A stretch of 57,676 nucleotides of DNA from Pseudoalteromonas lipolytica (GTDB lineage Bacteria > Pseudomonadota > Gammaproteobacteria > Enterobacterales > Alteromonadaceae): the NCBI RefSeq assembly GCF_900116435.1, contig NZ_FPAZ01000020.1, forward strand, positions 29,941 to 87,616, given 5' to 3'. How positions within the stretch are numbered: the stretch's first letter is position 1; every line of letters begins with the position of its first letter. The notes beneath the pieces were generated by a model. The model searched no databases, was not told the DNA's origin, and was given only the letters and a program-made list of their open reading frames with translations. Positions 35,271-44,370 of the stretch are shown here, in pieces. The translations under genes were made by a program, and so were the position numbers.

Positions 35271-35978
35271 ATGGAGCATTACGGAACAATTTTACTCGTT
35301 GAAGATGATATTTCTTTGGCGAATTGGGTAGCCGAATACTTAACAGAGCAAGGTTACAATACCACACTTTGCCAGCGTGGCGATCTCGTTGTTGAACAAG
35401 TTCGCACCTCACCGCCCGACCTCGTATTACTGGATATTATGCTACCAGGGCAAGATGGCATCAGCGTTTGTCGCGACTTAAGGCAGTTTTATCATGCCCC
35501 CATTATTATGCTGACCGCCCGAGATGATGAAATGGATGAGGTTATTGGTCTAGAAGTGGGTGCCAGTGATTACATGATGAAACCAGTGCGTCCTCGAGCA
35601 TTACTCGCCCGTATTAAAGCGGCTCTTCGTTCTCAGTCTGACAAACAAGACTCAGCCACTGAATCGAGTATTATTACAGTAGGCAAGTTAGCGATTCATA
35701 CCGATTCTCGCACGGTTTACTTTAATGATGAAGAAGTTCATATATCAAGTGCCGAATATTTATTACTGCACTACCTTGCGAGTAATGCAGGCCAAGTTGT
35801 TTCAAGAGACGCCGTTTTTAAAGCAACAAAAGGGCGAGAATACGACGGTTTGGACCGTAGCGTTGATGTGCTTATTTCATCATTGCGGAAAAAATTCAGT
35901 GATGACCCTCAACATCCCGAAAAAATAAAAACAATTTGGGGACGAGGTTATCTACTGGTCGCCACGGCTTGGCAATAG
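35271..35978 (+). CDS. OmpR/RstA-like response regulator (module 1)
   Basis: 235 residues. The receiver domain has the acidic pocket VEDD (about 10-13), phospho-acceptor Asp in LLDIMLPGQ (about 55) and Lys in MMKPVRP. The winged-helix domain carries YDGLDRSVDVLISSLRKKF and IWGRGYLL. The RstA-like YDGLDR motif is distinctive. AGGAG lies 9 bp upstream of the ATG. It is 10 bp before the kinase gene. It probably regulates the mipA-DUF3019 genes and others. Confidence 0.91.
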   Translation: MEHYGTILLVEDDISLANWVAEYLTEQGYNTTLCQRGDLVVEQVRTSPPDLVLLDIMLPGQDGISVCRDLRQFYHAPIIMLTARDDEMDEVIGLEVGASDYMMKPVRPRALLARIKAALRSQSDKQDSATESSIITVGKLAIHTDSRTVYFNDEEVHISSAEYLLLHYLASNAGQVVSRDAVFKATKGREYDGLDRSVDVLISSLRKKFSDDPQHPEKIKTIWGRGYLLVATAWQ

Positions 35979-35988
35979 ATTTAAACCT

Positions 35989-37278
35989 GTGAAAAAGTTT
36001 TATATTTCTCTTCTTGGCAGCGCACTTATCTCAATTATTGTATTGGGCTGGCTAATTGACGCCTTTAGTCAGCAAACTCATACGCCACAGGATGAGTTTT
36101 ATAACCAAACACAAATGATTAAAGGCTTTGCTAAACAACTGGCTGCTATGGCCCCGACCGAGCGTGAACGGGCAATAAAACAGTTAAACAGCGACTTTAA
36201 TGTGCAACTTGAATATAGACCCACCCAATCTCTCGCACTGCCTCATTCATTACTGCAGCAAATAACCCAACCTAACGGCTTAATTCTTGAAGATCAACAA
36301 GGTTACTATTTACTGTACAGTGAAGCCTCTCTTGGAGCACATCATCTAAAAATGCGCCTTGGTAAAGACCCTATACACGACCAAGGCAACGACGTGTTAC
36401 TTACGCTTTTATTTTATGCTGGTTTGTGTGTTTTTATGGGCTTTATTATTACCCCTCTCGCAAAACGCTTAACAGTATTAAATGAAGCGGCAAAACGATT
36501 TGCTAAAGGAGACTTAAGCAGCCGTATTCATGTGTCTCATTTCACGTATATACGAGATGTTGAGCTGACATTTAACCGAATGGCGAGCCAAATTGAGAAG
36601 CTATTAGACGAAAATAAATTAATGGCGTCGAGCTTGTCTCATGATATCCGCACGCCTATTGCCTGTTTACGATTTGGTTTAGAAGCCGCACAAGACTGTC
36701 CAAATGAAGAAAAACGTCTTGAGTATTTAGCACGCATGGAACAAGACCTTGATCAAATGGAGTCTATGCTAAAAAGTTATCTCGCATTTGCAACGTTAGA
36801 ACAAAAAGCGAACCAGTTAACTTTTAATGAATCAGATTTACACAGTTATTTACTGACTGTAATCCATCAAGTAGAGCCAAAGTTAGAGCAACGCGCTTTA
36901 CGTTTAGAGCATGATATTAAGACAGGATATATTTGCGCTGATCTTCATTGGTTAGCTCGCGCAATTGTAAATTTATTAAGTAATGCATGCGATTTCGCAC
37001 ACTCAGACATCCTCATTACAGCGCACTGCTCACCAGAGCTCGTGGTGATAAACGTAGAAGATGACGGACCAGGGGTCAATGAGCAAAACTGGCATAAAGT
37101 ATTTAGTCCCTTTTTCCAAGAACAAACTCACCGTAACCGTGATGGAGAAAGTTACGGGCTTGGCCTTGCAATCGCAGCCAAAGTCGCAGATTGGCACCAC
37201 GGAACCATCAGTGTATCTAAGAGCAAAAAGCTCGGTGGCGCTTGCTTTACACTTTCAATTCAGAATAAAAGCCCCTAA
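35989..37278 (+). CDS. RstB-like sensor histidine kinase (module 1)
   Basis: 429 residues. TM1 is at about 5-25, a periplasmic sensor of about 110 residues follows, and TM2 is near 135-155. Then come HAMP, the HisKA box SLSHDIRTPIACLRFG (His near 217) and an ATPase domain with NLLSNACDFA, DDGPGV and YGLGLAI. Start is GTG at 35989, with no obvious Shine-Dalgarno, which fits coupling to the regulator. The HisKA box has HDIRTP instead of HELRTP. Stimulus unknown. Confidence 0.9.
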   Translation: MKKFYISLLGSALISIIVLGWLIDAFSQQTHTPQDEFYNQTQMIKGFAKQLAAMAPTERERAIKQLNSDFNVQLEYRPTQSLALPHSLLQQITQPNGLILEDQQGYYLLYSEASLGAHHLKMRLGKDPIHDQGNDVLLTLLFYAGLCVFMGFIITPLAKRLTVLNEAAKRFAKGDLSSRIHVSHFTYIRDVELTFNRMASQIEKLLDENKLMASSLSHDIRTPIACLRFGLEAAQDCPNEEKRLEYLARMEQDLDQMESMLKSYLAFATLEQKANQLTFNESDLHSYLLTVIHQVEPKLEQRALRLEHDIKTGYICADLHWLARAIVNLLSNACDFAHSDILITAHCSPELVVINVEDDGPGVNEQNWHKVFSPFFQEQTHRNRDGESYGLGLAIAAKVADWHHGTISVSKSKKLGGACFTLSIQNKSP

Positions 37279-37451
37279 AAATGTTTCAATTGTGTTAATT
37301 CTTTCGTATTGTTACGCCCAATAGATTGAAATCTACGCTGACACGACACACGGTAAGACATAGAGCAAAATTGCCCGTCATTAACCCTTTTTATTTAGCG
37401 TTAATTCAAGTAGATTGTCAGCGCCGTCACAAATAGAGAAGTAAAAATAAT

Positions 37452-38804
37452 ATGAGCGCATCACGCGGGGAGTTCAGCTCTCGCTTTGGATTTATTATGG
37501 CAGCTGCAGGCTCTGCGGTTGGCCTAGGAAACATTTGGGGTTTTCCCACTCAAACAGCAAGTAATGGCGGTGCCGCATTTTTAGTTGCTTATTTAATTTT
37601 AGCATTTTGTTTAGCCTATCCGGCGTTAATGGCAGAGCTTGTCATAGGACGTCATGGTCAAGCAAATGCGGTTAGCGCTTTGCGTAAGGTAACCAATCAA
37701 GCGTGGCAAAAGAAGTTTGCGTTTTTAGTTGGGTTTGGGGGCATTATCTGTGCAGGCTTAATCCTCAGTTTTTATGCCATTGTTGCCGGATGGATGTTAA
37801 GCGCAACACTTGAACCCATTGCTCAATTAACAGGGCAAGTGCAAGCCCAGACCTGGCTAAGTGAGCAGTCACTCTCAAGAAACATCATTTTTACCGCCGC
37901 GTTTATTATTTTAACGATTGCTATTATTTCAAAAGGTGTCGAAAACGGGATTGAAAAATGGTCAAAGCGCTTAATGCCTGCGTTACTGGGTATTCTGTTT
38001 ATGTTGATCATTTACGTAATGACACAAGAAGGTGCTGTTGAAGGTCTTAAAGCTTATTTAGTGCCTGATTTTTCGTCTATTTTGAACCCTGAGTTGTTAG
38101 TCAACGCGCTAGGACAAGCCTTCTTTTCACTGTCTTTAGGCACCAGCGTAATGATCATTTACGGCTCGTATATAAGTAAAAAAGAAAACCTCGTTTCACT
38201 TGGCGCCTATGTCACGTTGATTGATGTATTTATTGCGTTTGTCGCGGGTTTATTAATTATTCCAGCCATGTATGTTGCGCAAGCGCAAGGTGTGCAAATT
38301 TTCTCAGCTGAGGGCACCCTGCTTTCTGAAGATACATTGGTATTCCAAGTGTTACCGGCCCTATTCACGAGCATGGGCTATGTGGGTATTTTTGTCGGCT
38401 TCGCCTTTTTTGCACTAATGAGTATTGCGGCATTAACATCGTCAATCTCGATGCTTGAGGCGCCGGTATCATACGCTGTTGAACGTTTTGCACTGAAACG
38501 TCTGCAAGCAACGTGGTTAATAGGCGGGTTAATTGCGCTCGTCAGTTTTACTATTGTGTTTAACCTTGGCTCATTATTTGGCTTTGTGATCACACTGACC
38601 ACAAAAATAGCGCAACCACTGCTTGGCTTAATGTGCTGTATTTTTGTTGGCTGGATTTGGCATCGCAGTGCGTTACTAAAAGAGATTCAACAGGGCTGCC
38701 CAGAAGCCGGCAATAGCTTTTTTTGGAAAGTATGGCCTTGGTATATCAAGTTTGTATGCCCCATTGCCATCGCACTCGTGTTTGCAAACTCACTGTTAAG
38801 TTAA
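37452..38804 (+). CDS. Sodium-dependent neurotransmitter:sodium symporter family transporter
   Basis: 450 residues with 11-12 membrane helices. The NSS signature GSAVGLGNIWGFPTQTASNGG is at the start, and the unwound TM1 region and the Na site in SLSLGTSVMIIYGSY near 225 are visible. Bacterial NSS proteins import amino acids such as tryptophan, leucine or alanine. Substrate unknown. It is likely transcribed on its own, about 170 bp after the module 1 kinase. Confidence 0.92.
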   Translation: MSASRGEFSSRFGFIMAAAGSAVGLGNIWGFPTQTASNGGAAFLVAYLILAFCLAYPALMAELVIGRHGQANAVSALRKVTNQAWQKKFAFLVGFGGIICAGLILSFYAIVAGWMLSATLEPIAQLTGQVQAQTWLSEQSLSRNIIFTAAFIILTIAIISKGVENGIEKWSKRLMPALLGILFMLIIYVMTQEGAVEGLKAYLVPDFSSILNPELLVNALGQAFFSLSLGTSVMIIYGSYISKKENLVSLGAYVTLIDVFIAFVAGLLIIPAMYVAQAQGVQIFSAEGTLLSEDTLVFQVLPALFTSMGYVGIFVGFAFFALMSIAALTSSISMLEAPVSYAVERFALKRLQATWLIGGLIALVSFTIVFNLGSLFGFVITLTTKIAQPLLGLMCCIFVGWIWHRSALLKEIQQGCPEAGNSFFWKVWPWYIKFVCPIAIALVFANSLLS

Positions 38805-38809
38805 CAAAT

Positions 38810-38837
38810 TTTGCAGTAGCCCTGTGGCTACTGCAAA
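38810..38837. terminator. Hairpin between convergent genes
   Basis: TTTGCAGTAGCC-CTGT-GGCTACTGCAAA, a 12-bp stem between the NSS transporter and the ElaA-like gene. Neither side has a clean T run. Confidence 0.45.
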
Positions 38838-39265
38838 CACATATCTTGGTGTGGTATTCCATCTTCAAGGTAATCTTCACCCACACACTTAAAACCTAAC
38901 TGTTGGTAAAAATCGACTAAATAGCATTGCGCGCCAATTGTAATAGCTCGCTCAGGCCAATGTTGCTGGCAAGTATCAATGGCCGTTTGCACTAACTGTT
39001 TTGCCAGACCTTGACCGCGAAAATCAGCAGTCACTAACACCCGCCCAAATGCACTCAATTCAGTATTTTTTGGGTAACAACGAGCATAAGCCGCAAGCCT
39101 ATTGTCCTTAAATAAACACAAGTGCAACGTTTCTTGATGGTTATCAATATCATCTATTTCAGGGTATGGACAGGTTTGCTCTACCACAAATACATCCACT
39201 CTGGCACGAAGTATACTCAATAACTCATCTTTGCTTAACGCACCATAAGTCTTAATTGAAAACAT
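38828..39265 (-). CDS. ElaA-like GNAT N-acetyltransferase
   Basis: About 145 residues. An ElaA-type start (LRARVDVFVVEQTCPYPEID) is followed by the acetyl-CoA loop region DFRGQGLAKQLVQ (about 88-100) and YQQLGFKCVGEDY. I prefer the ATG at 39265 (MFSIKTYG). An in-frame start 33 bp upstream is part of the terminator hairpin. Substrate unknown. It follows the Spo0M gene across a terminator. Confidence 0.9.
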   Translation of the reverse strand: MFSIKTYGALSKDELLSILRARVDVFVVEQTCPYPEIDDIDNHQETLHLCLFKDNRLAAYARCYPKNTELSAFGRVLVTADFRGQGLAKQLVQTAIDTCQQHWPERAITIGAQCYLVDFYQQLGFKCVGEDYLEDGIPHQDMCLQ

Positions 39266-39283
39266 AACTCTCCCTTTAATAAC

Positions 39284-39308
39284 AAAAAACCCAGCCAAAG
39301 CTGGGTTT
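39284..39308 (-). terminator. Terminator after the Spo0M-like gene
   Basis: AAACCCAGC-TTTG-GCTGGGTTTTTT on the minus strand. Confidence 0.87.
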
Positions 39309-39329
39309 CTAGGTTTTTAGCTTAGCGTA

Positions 39330-40073
39330 TTATGCGAACAATCGCTCAAGCTGATCACACAATTGCGATAAATTCACATGATCATGTTCAATGGTTAAAT
39401 CAACATATCCATCGCCTCTAAAGGCACGGTCAAGTTCAATCAACACATGTGTTTTATGGGCTTCAGGCACAAAAGACAATTCGATTTCTTGTAATCCAAA
39501 TAAACTGCGGCTATTCGGTCTGTATTCTAGTTCTTGATAGCAACCTGAATGTGATTGAAAGGTAGGCGCTCGCAAGTACCCTTTTTCGACATCAGCCTTC
39601 ACCAAATTAAAACCAAGCTTGTCCATTGCTTGCATTAAGGTGCTTACCGCATCATTCGGATACACATGGAGCGAATCACGGTCTGTTGGGTCAAGTGCCA
39701 TATCAATATCTAAGCCTGTTTCAATCCAAACATGCGACTGATTATACCCTGCGTTGATCTCTGTCATTGGCGTTTCAGAATGTAAACGCGCCTCGAAAGG
39801 AATGTGCTTTTCTTCACCCGCGGCAATTGTACCAATCTCGTTAATACGCCACTTTTCTATAATGTGATTGGTGAAGTAATCTCCATCATCACTTTGTACC
39901 TTCACGCGCGTCATTAACGCTAAGTCTAAGCCCGCGATTTCCTGTTCAACATCCCCGCCTTTAATCACAATGACAGCGTTAAATTTTTGGCCGGGTTGTA
40001 AATGTTCTGTCTCTAGTACAGTGTCTACTTTTGCTGCACCAATACCAACTGATGCAAGGATTTTCTTAAACAT
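39330..40073 (-). CDS. Spo0M-like sporulation-control protein
   Basis: 247 residues. It has an arrestin-like beta-sandwich region with FNAVIVIKGGDVEQEIAGLDLALMT-type strands (about 30-55), and a C-terminal domain rich in aromatic and acidic residues. Spo0M was named in Bacillus but homologues are common in non-spore-forming gammaproteobacteria, where the role is unclear. AAGGAG lies just upstream of the ATG. It stands alone, divergent from the antiporter. Confidence 0.88.
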   Translation of the reverse strand: MFKKILASVGIGAAKVDTVLETEHLQPGQKFNAVIVIKGGDVEQEIAGLDLALMTRVKVQSDDGDYFTNHIIEKWRINEIGTIAAGEEKHIPFEARLHSETPMTEINAGYNQSHVWIETGLDIDMALDPTDRDSLHVYPNDAVSTLMQAMDKLGFNLVKADVEKGYLRAPTFQSHSGCYQELEYRPNSRSLFGLQEIELSFVPEAHKTHVLIELDRAFRGDGYVDLTIEHDHVNLSQLCDQLERLFA

Positions 40074-40297
40074 CTTTTCTCCTTAAGCCAGGTTCTATAA
40101 CAAATTGGCTTAAATTCCTTCGTTACTGCATCTTAACCACAATTAAAAGCTAATGTCAGCGAAAAAATGTTACTTTTGGCGCATTAATCAATAAATAACG
40201 CAAAAGTGTTTATTTTTTAAACTCTTTATATTCGTTAGTGTTTTCCAATATAGAATATTTCGCTACACTCATAACAAATGAAGTCAAAAGAAGAATT

Positions 40298-41869
40298 ATG
40301 GAACTTATATACTTTGCTACCGCGTTTGTATGTGGCTTTGCTGTTTATCAGCTAAAGCTTCCTCCCCTTATTGGTTTTTTGTTGGCGGGCTTCGCCCTCA
40401 ACTTATATGGCTACAAAACAACAGAACTACTCAATACTCTCGCAAGCTTAGGTGTAACACTTCTTCTGTTTAGCATCGGCCTAAAACTGAAAGTCTCTAA
40501 CTTAATAAAACCCCAAGTGTGGGCACCAGCCTCAATTCACATTGTGCTTAGTAGCACGTTATTCAGTGCTTTTATGCTATTGCTGGGTGCGCTTGCACTG
40601 CCCCTTTTTGATCAGCTCACGTGGCAAAGTGCCTTACTCGTTGGCTTTGCATTTAGTTTCTCAAGTACTGTATTTGCAGTTAAAGTACTTGAAGAGCGCG
40701 GAGAAATGGCAAGCCTACACGGTAAAATCGCTATCGGTATCTTAGTGATGCAAGATATCTTCGCGGTTATTTTCTTAGCCATTAGTACGGGCAAAGCACC
40801 TAATATGTGGGCACTGGCACTATTAATAGGCTTACCTGTTTTACGCCCCCTTATGTTTTGGGTGCTCAACCGTTCAAAACACGGTGAACTATTGCCTTTA
40901 TTTGGTTTTTTCTTTGCACTCGTACTTGGATATCAAGCATTTGAATTTGCAGGCCTTAAAGGTGATTTAGGCGCGCTTATCATCGGTATGATGTTTGCGT
41001 CGCACAAGAAAGCCGGTGAGTTATCAAAATCACTACTTAATTTGAAAGATATTCTTCTTGTAGGGTTTTTCTTAAATATTGGCTTAAATGCAGAACTAAC
41101 GACTCATGCCGTGTTAGTTGCCATGGTGATTGTATTTGTATTACCTATCAAAGTGGCGCTTTATTATGTACTGACTAATCTCTTTAAACTACGCGCGCGT
41201 ACCTCACTGTTAAGTGCTTTTAGCCTCTCTAACTACAGTGAGTTTGGGTTAATTGTGTGTGCTGTTGCAGCAAGTAGCAATATGATCACCAGTGAATGGC
41301 TCGCTGTAATGGCTATTGCCGTATCTGTTACCTTTATATTGGCGTCTCCTTTAAACAAACGTTCAAACGAAATTTATGTCAAACTAGAAAACTGGCTGCT
41401 CAAATTTGAAAGCGATACGCGACTTGCCGAAGAGTTACCAGTAAACCTAAATGACACAAAAATTGTTATTTTTGGCATGGGTCGTATTGGCACTGGTGCG
41501 TACGAAACGATTAGTCAAACACACCCTAATCTCGTTGCAGGTATTGATATTAAGCCCGATGTGGTAGAAAAACATATTAAGCGTGGCCGACGGGTACTCA
41601 TAGCAGATGCGACTGACCCTGATTTTTGGCAACGCGTAAATCATTCTCATGTGGGCATGGTTATGCTCGCAATGCCAAAACATATGCAGAATATTTTTGC
41701 CCTTGAACAGTTACGTGCCTCGGGTTATCAAGGCCAAGTTACTGCTATTGCGAACTACCCAGATCAGCAAAAAGAACTAGAAGATATGGGCGTAGATTCA
41801 ACCTATAACTTCTATTTAGAAGCCGGTAGTGGCTTTGCTGAACATGTAAAACAAAAACTTTTTTCTTGA
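40298..41869 (+). CDS. CPA2 family cation:proton antiporter with TrkA-N domain
   Basis: About 523 residues from the ATG at 40298, chosen over an in-frame ATG 60 bp upstream because it begins at the membrane domain. The N-terminal 380 residues hold about twelve helices (KLPPLIGFLLAGF and GDLGALIIGMMFASH are typical). The C-terminal Rossmann domain begins KIVIFGMGRIGTGAY. This is the KefB/KefC/YbaL layout. Ion (K+ or Na+) uncertain. It lacks an obvious glutathione-binding regulatory signature. Confidence 0.9.
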   Translation: MELIYFATAFVCGFAVYQLKLPPLIGFLLAGFALNLYGYKTTELLNTLASLGVTLLLFSIGLKLKVSNLIKPQVWAPASIHIVLSSTLFSAFMLLLGALALPLFDQLTWQSALLVGFAFSFSSTVFAVKVLEERGEMASLHGKIAIGILVMQDIFAVIFLAISTGKAPNMWALALLIGLPVLRPLMFWVLNRSKHGELLPLFGFFFALVLGYQAFEFAGLKGDLGALIIGMMFASHKKAGELSKSLLNLKDILLVGFFLNIGLNAELTTHAVLVAMVIVFVLPIKVALYYVLTNLFKLRARTSLLSAFSLSNYSEFGLIVCAVAASSNMITSEWLAVMAIAVSVTFILASPLNKRSNEIYVKLENWLLKFESDTRLAEELPVNLNDTKIVIFGMGRIGTGAYETISQTHPNLVAGIDIKPDVVEKHIKRGRRVLIADATDPDFWQRVNHSHVGMVMLAMPKHMQNIFALEQLRASGYQGQVTAIANYPDQQKELEDMGVDSTYNFYLEAGSGFAEHVKQKLFS

Positions 41870-41873
41870 TGTA

Positions 41874-41918
41874 AAAAATAATTCTCAGCACCTAATTATG
41901 GTACTGAGAATTATTTTC
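41874..41918 (+). terminator. Terminator after the antiporter
   Basis: AAATAATTCTCAG...CTGAGAATTATTT, a 13-bp stem, with tail TTTTCATT. Confidence 0.75.
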
Positions 41919-42048
41919 ATTATATTCATATACTTGCTTAGACATAGAAATTAACCCCATACCTGACGTACCCACCCTAGGTCATTCTTATTTACAAAGC
42001 TTTACATGCAAATTAGCAATCATTGTCAAAAAAGGAGTAAACTGGGCT

Positions 42049-42075
42049 TAGATACTACGCTAAGTATCTATTTTT
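42049..42075 (+). terminator. Orphan terminator-like hairpin
   Basis: TAGATACT-ACGCTA-AGTATCTA then TTTTT. No gene ends just upstream. It may end a small RNA or be a leader of the gene at 42154. Confidence 0.45.
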
Positions 42076-42153
42076 AACACAAAAAAAGTTTATCAGTCTG
42101 CTTGCGTACTTCATGATTTATGCACTACTGTTAGACTGTTTAAGGTTGTTTAA

Positions 42154-42435
42154 ATGAAAAATAAGTTTACCAGAGAATCTTTAGCAAACACGGATGATGC
42201 ACATTCCGGGAAACTTGTAGATATTCAACAGCAGCTTGATGAGTTACAACAAAATGGCATGACAGCGATGGATATTAGAACTGTGCTATTCAACAAGATG
42301 CTCGATGTTTATCAAGTTCCGCGTGATCATTTTCTTCGTGACAGTGAAACACCTGAGCGAATTGACGACCCGACTATCGTAACGAGGCTCAAGCAGCTTG
42401 GGTTTTCGAAAAAGAGTCGCCAACAACTACATTAG
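42154..42435 (+). CDS. Hypothetical protein of 93 residues
   Basis: No family recognised. It is charged and mostly helical, with a central stretch DIRTVLFNKMLDVYQVPRDH and no membrane segment or signal. The start codon is ATG. The Shine-Dalgarno is weak (aaggttgttta). Preceded by an orphan terminator hairpin at 42049-42075. Confidence 0.55.
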   Translation: MKNKFTRESLANTDDAHSGKLVDIQQQLDELQQNGMTAMDIRTVLFNKMLDVYQVPRDHFLRDSETPERIDDPTIVTRLKQLGFSKKSRQQLH

Positions 42436-42575
42436 CATTCAGTATTATTTTGCAGTAGTCATTCCGAGGGCCTACCTCCCTCACTAAATAGGCTGTTTCT
42501 TGCCCGTCACAGCCTATTTTCTCTTTCCTATTTGCCGTATCATTCATAATAAATATAAGTCCAATTGAGACAGTA

Positions 42576-42791
42576 ATGGATACAGCCCAATTAAAGCTCG
42601 CGATAAATACAAAAATGCCGTTTGGAAAGTACGCTGGTCGCCCCCTCTTATTGCTACCTGAACCCTATCTTGTATGGTTTAAACAGCAAGGATTTCCAGA
42701 CACACAACTTGGCGCGCAACTAGCAATGATGTACGAAGTAAAACTCAATGGTTTAGAGAAAATGCTGATGCCATTATTAGATGAAAAATAA
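42576..42791 (+). CDS. DUF3820 family small protein
   Basis: 71 residues. The motif MPFGKYAGRPLLLLPEPYLVWF is the DUF3820 hallmark. Homologues are widespread in gammaproteobacteria and a role in quorum-regulated virulence was suggested for one. Function here unknown. A terminator follows. Confidence 0.82.
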   Translation: MDTAQLKLAINTKMPFGKYAGRPLLLLPEPYLVWFKQQGFPDTQLGAQLAMMYEVKLNGLEKMLMPLLDEK

Positions 42792-42868
42792 TTTCAATTT
42801 TCGTGAACTTTTACTTTTGAACGTAGTCTATTACTTTGCTACTTGTTTATTTTTGGTTTTAACCACAG

Positions 42869-42893
42869 AAAAAGCGCCTAAGGCGCTTTTTTT
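42869..42893 (+). terminator. Terminator after the DUF3820 gene
   Basis: AAAGCGCC-TAA-GGCGCTTTTTTT, canonical. Confidence 0.88.
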
Positions 42894-42894
42894 A

Positions 42895-43124
42895 TGTCTG
42901 CTAATGAGTGACTACACGTTAGCTTAACGAAGAGAGTTATGCTGACGTAAAAAACCGTGTAATAACGAAGGTAATACTTTGTAATTGAGGTGCCTTGGCA
43001 ATTGCTCCTGCACTATTCGGCCTCCTACAAGCATGCAGTCGCCAACCAGAAGTTTTTAACACAACTGACGTCAAGCGTTAGGTTTAGTCACTCAAAATGA
43101 TGACCTATTAATGCACAGTGGTAT
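42895..43124. repeat. Possible second copy of the MITE-like element
   Basis: Partial likeness to 35091-35252: aaaaccg-gt, cagaa-tttttaac, and an identical tcactcaaaatgat run, ending in GTGGTAT that matches the TTGGTAT end. It is about 70 bp longer and its left end is vague. The right end overlaps the last codons of the module 2 kinase. No ORF; the stretch between the DUF3820 terminator and 43107 holds nothing else. Confidence 0.4.
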
Positions 43125-44364
43125 AGTCGAGCTTATAGAGGCGAATAATAAATTTTGCCCCACCCAGCTCAGAATTACCCAGTTCTGATTGCCCTTGATG
43201 CCAGCTTACAATTTTTGCCACAATAGCAAGACCTAAACCAAATCCACCGGTTTTTTTATCTCGACTCTTATCTAAACGTGTAAATGGCTTAAATACACTC
43301 TGCCACTCACTTGGGGCAATACCGGGGCCATCATCTTCAACATTGAGCTGTATATAATCAGGAAATTCTTGCAAACTCACTTGAATTTTATGGGCTGCAT
43401 ACTTTTGAGCATTCCCCAGTAAATTTTGAATGCAGCGTGCCATAAAGTGCTCATCACATTCGTAGTAGAGCTCTGCCGGCGCATTCAATTGCACATCAAT
43501 GTCAGTGGCAAACTCTAGTTTATTCACAACACTATTAATCAATGCCGTTAAATCACAAGGGCGACGCGTTAAACTTGGCTGATGGGAATCAAGGCGGGCA
43601 TATTCAAGCATTTCTGACACTAAGGCTTCAAGCTCAGCAATGTCTGCTTGCATGTTATCGATGTAATCGAATGACTTTTCATTTTCTATTTGCTCTTCAA
43701 GCATAGCAACCGCAAATTTTAACCGTGCTAAAGGCGTTCTAAACTCATGAGAAACTGATGAAGTAAGCTCTTGTTGAGCTGCAAGCAAATATTGGATGCG
43801 TTCTTGCATCGCGCTTAAGGTATCGGTGATTGGTAAGAAAAATGATTTAGACGCATCATGAAGTTCAAAATCTTGTGCGCCACCGACCGCCTCACAAGCA
43901 AGTGTCAGCTTATTGAAGTCGCGCCACAGTAAGAAACTCCATAAGCCTACAGGCACACCAATCACGGTTAATAATAGAAAGTAAGGCCAAACCGAGCTAA
44001 AACTTGGATTGGACACTGAAAAAGGACCCACATGCAACAACTGCTTATCATTCAGTGCTATGTACCAAATGACTTCTTGTTGGTGATTAAAAAGATAAAG
44101 GTGTTTATCAGCGTTTAACTTGGCGTTTAATTCTTCAGGTAGAGCGACATCATTACGGTTAATGCGTTCGCTATTAAACGCTTGCTGTAATTTTTCTAGT
44201 CCCTCTTCTGTTTGACTTAAGAGCCAGAGAGATTTCCCAAACTCTTGGTCGAGGGCGATGTGTTGTTGAGTATCTTCATAGGGCCAAAGTTGCTCAATGA
44301 CCCCACTAACCAGAAACAAAGAAACTATTATATAAAGGTATAAGCTTGCAAACAGTTTCCCCAT
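43108..44364 (-). CDS. RstB-like sensor histidine kinase (module 2)
   Basis: 418 residues. TM1 at about 4-24, a periplasmic sensor to about 125, TM2 near 130-150, HAMP, then the HisKA box SVSHEFRTPLARLKFAVAM (His near 205) and the ATPase domain with NLLGNAQKYA, DDGPGI and FGLGLAIVAKIV. The family core is clearly intact. The last codons (Y-T-T-V-H) fall inside the right end of the MITE-like element at 42895-43124, so the C-terminus may have been reshaped. Confidence 0.9.
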   Translation of the reverse strand: MGKLFASLYLYIIVSLFLVSGVIEQLWPYEDTQQHIALDQEFGKSLWLLSQTEEGLEKLQQAFNSERINRNDVALPEELNAKLNADKHLYLFNHQQEVIWYIALNDKQLLHVGPFSVSNPSFSSVWPYFLLLTVIGVPVGLWSFLLWRDFNKLTLACEAVGGAQDFELHDASKSFFLPITDTLSAMQERIQYLLAAQQELTSSVSHEFRTPLARLKFAVAMLEEQIENEKSFDYIDNMQADIAELEALVSEMLEYARLDSHQPSLTRRPCDLTALINSVVNKLEFATDIDVQLNAPAELYYECDEHFMARCIQNLLGNAQKYAAHKIQVSLQEFPDYIQLNVEDDGPGIAPSEWQSVFKPFTRLDKSRDKKTGGFGLGLAIVAKIVSWHQGQSELGNSELGGAKFIIRLYKLDYTTVH

Positions 44365-44370
44365 TAATAC

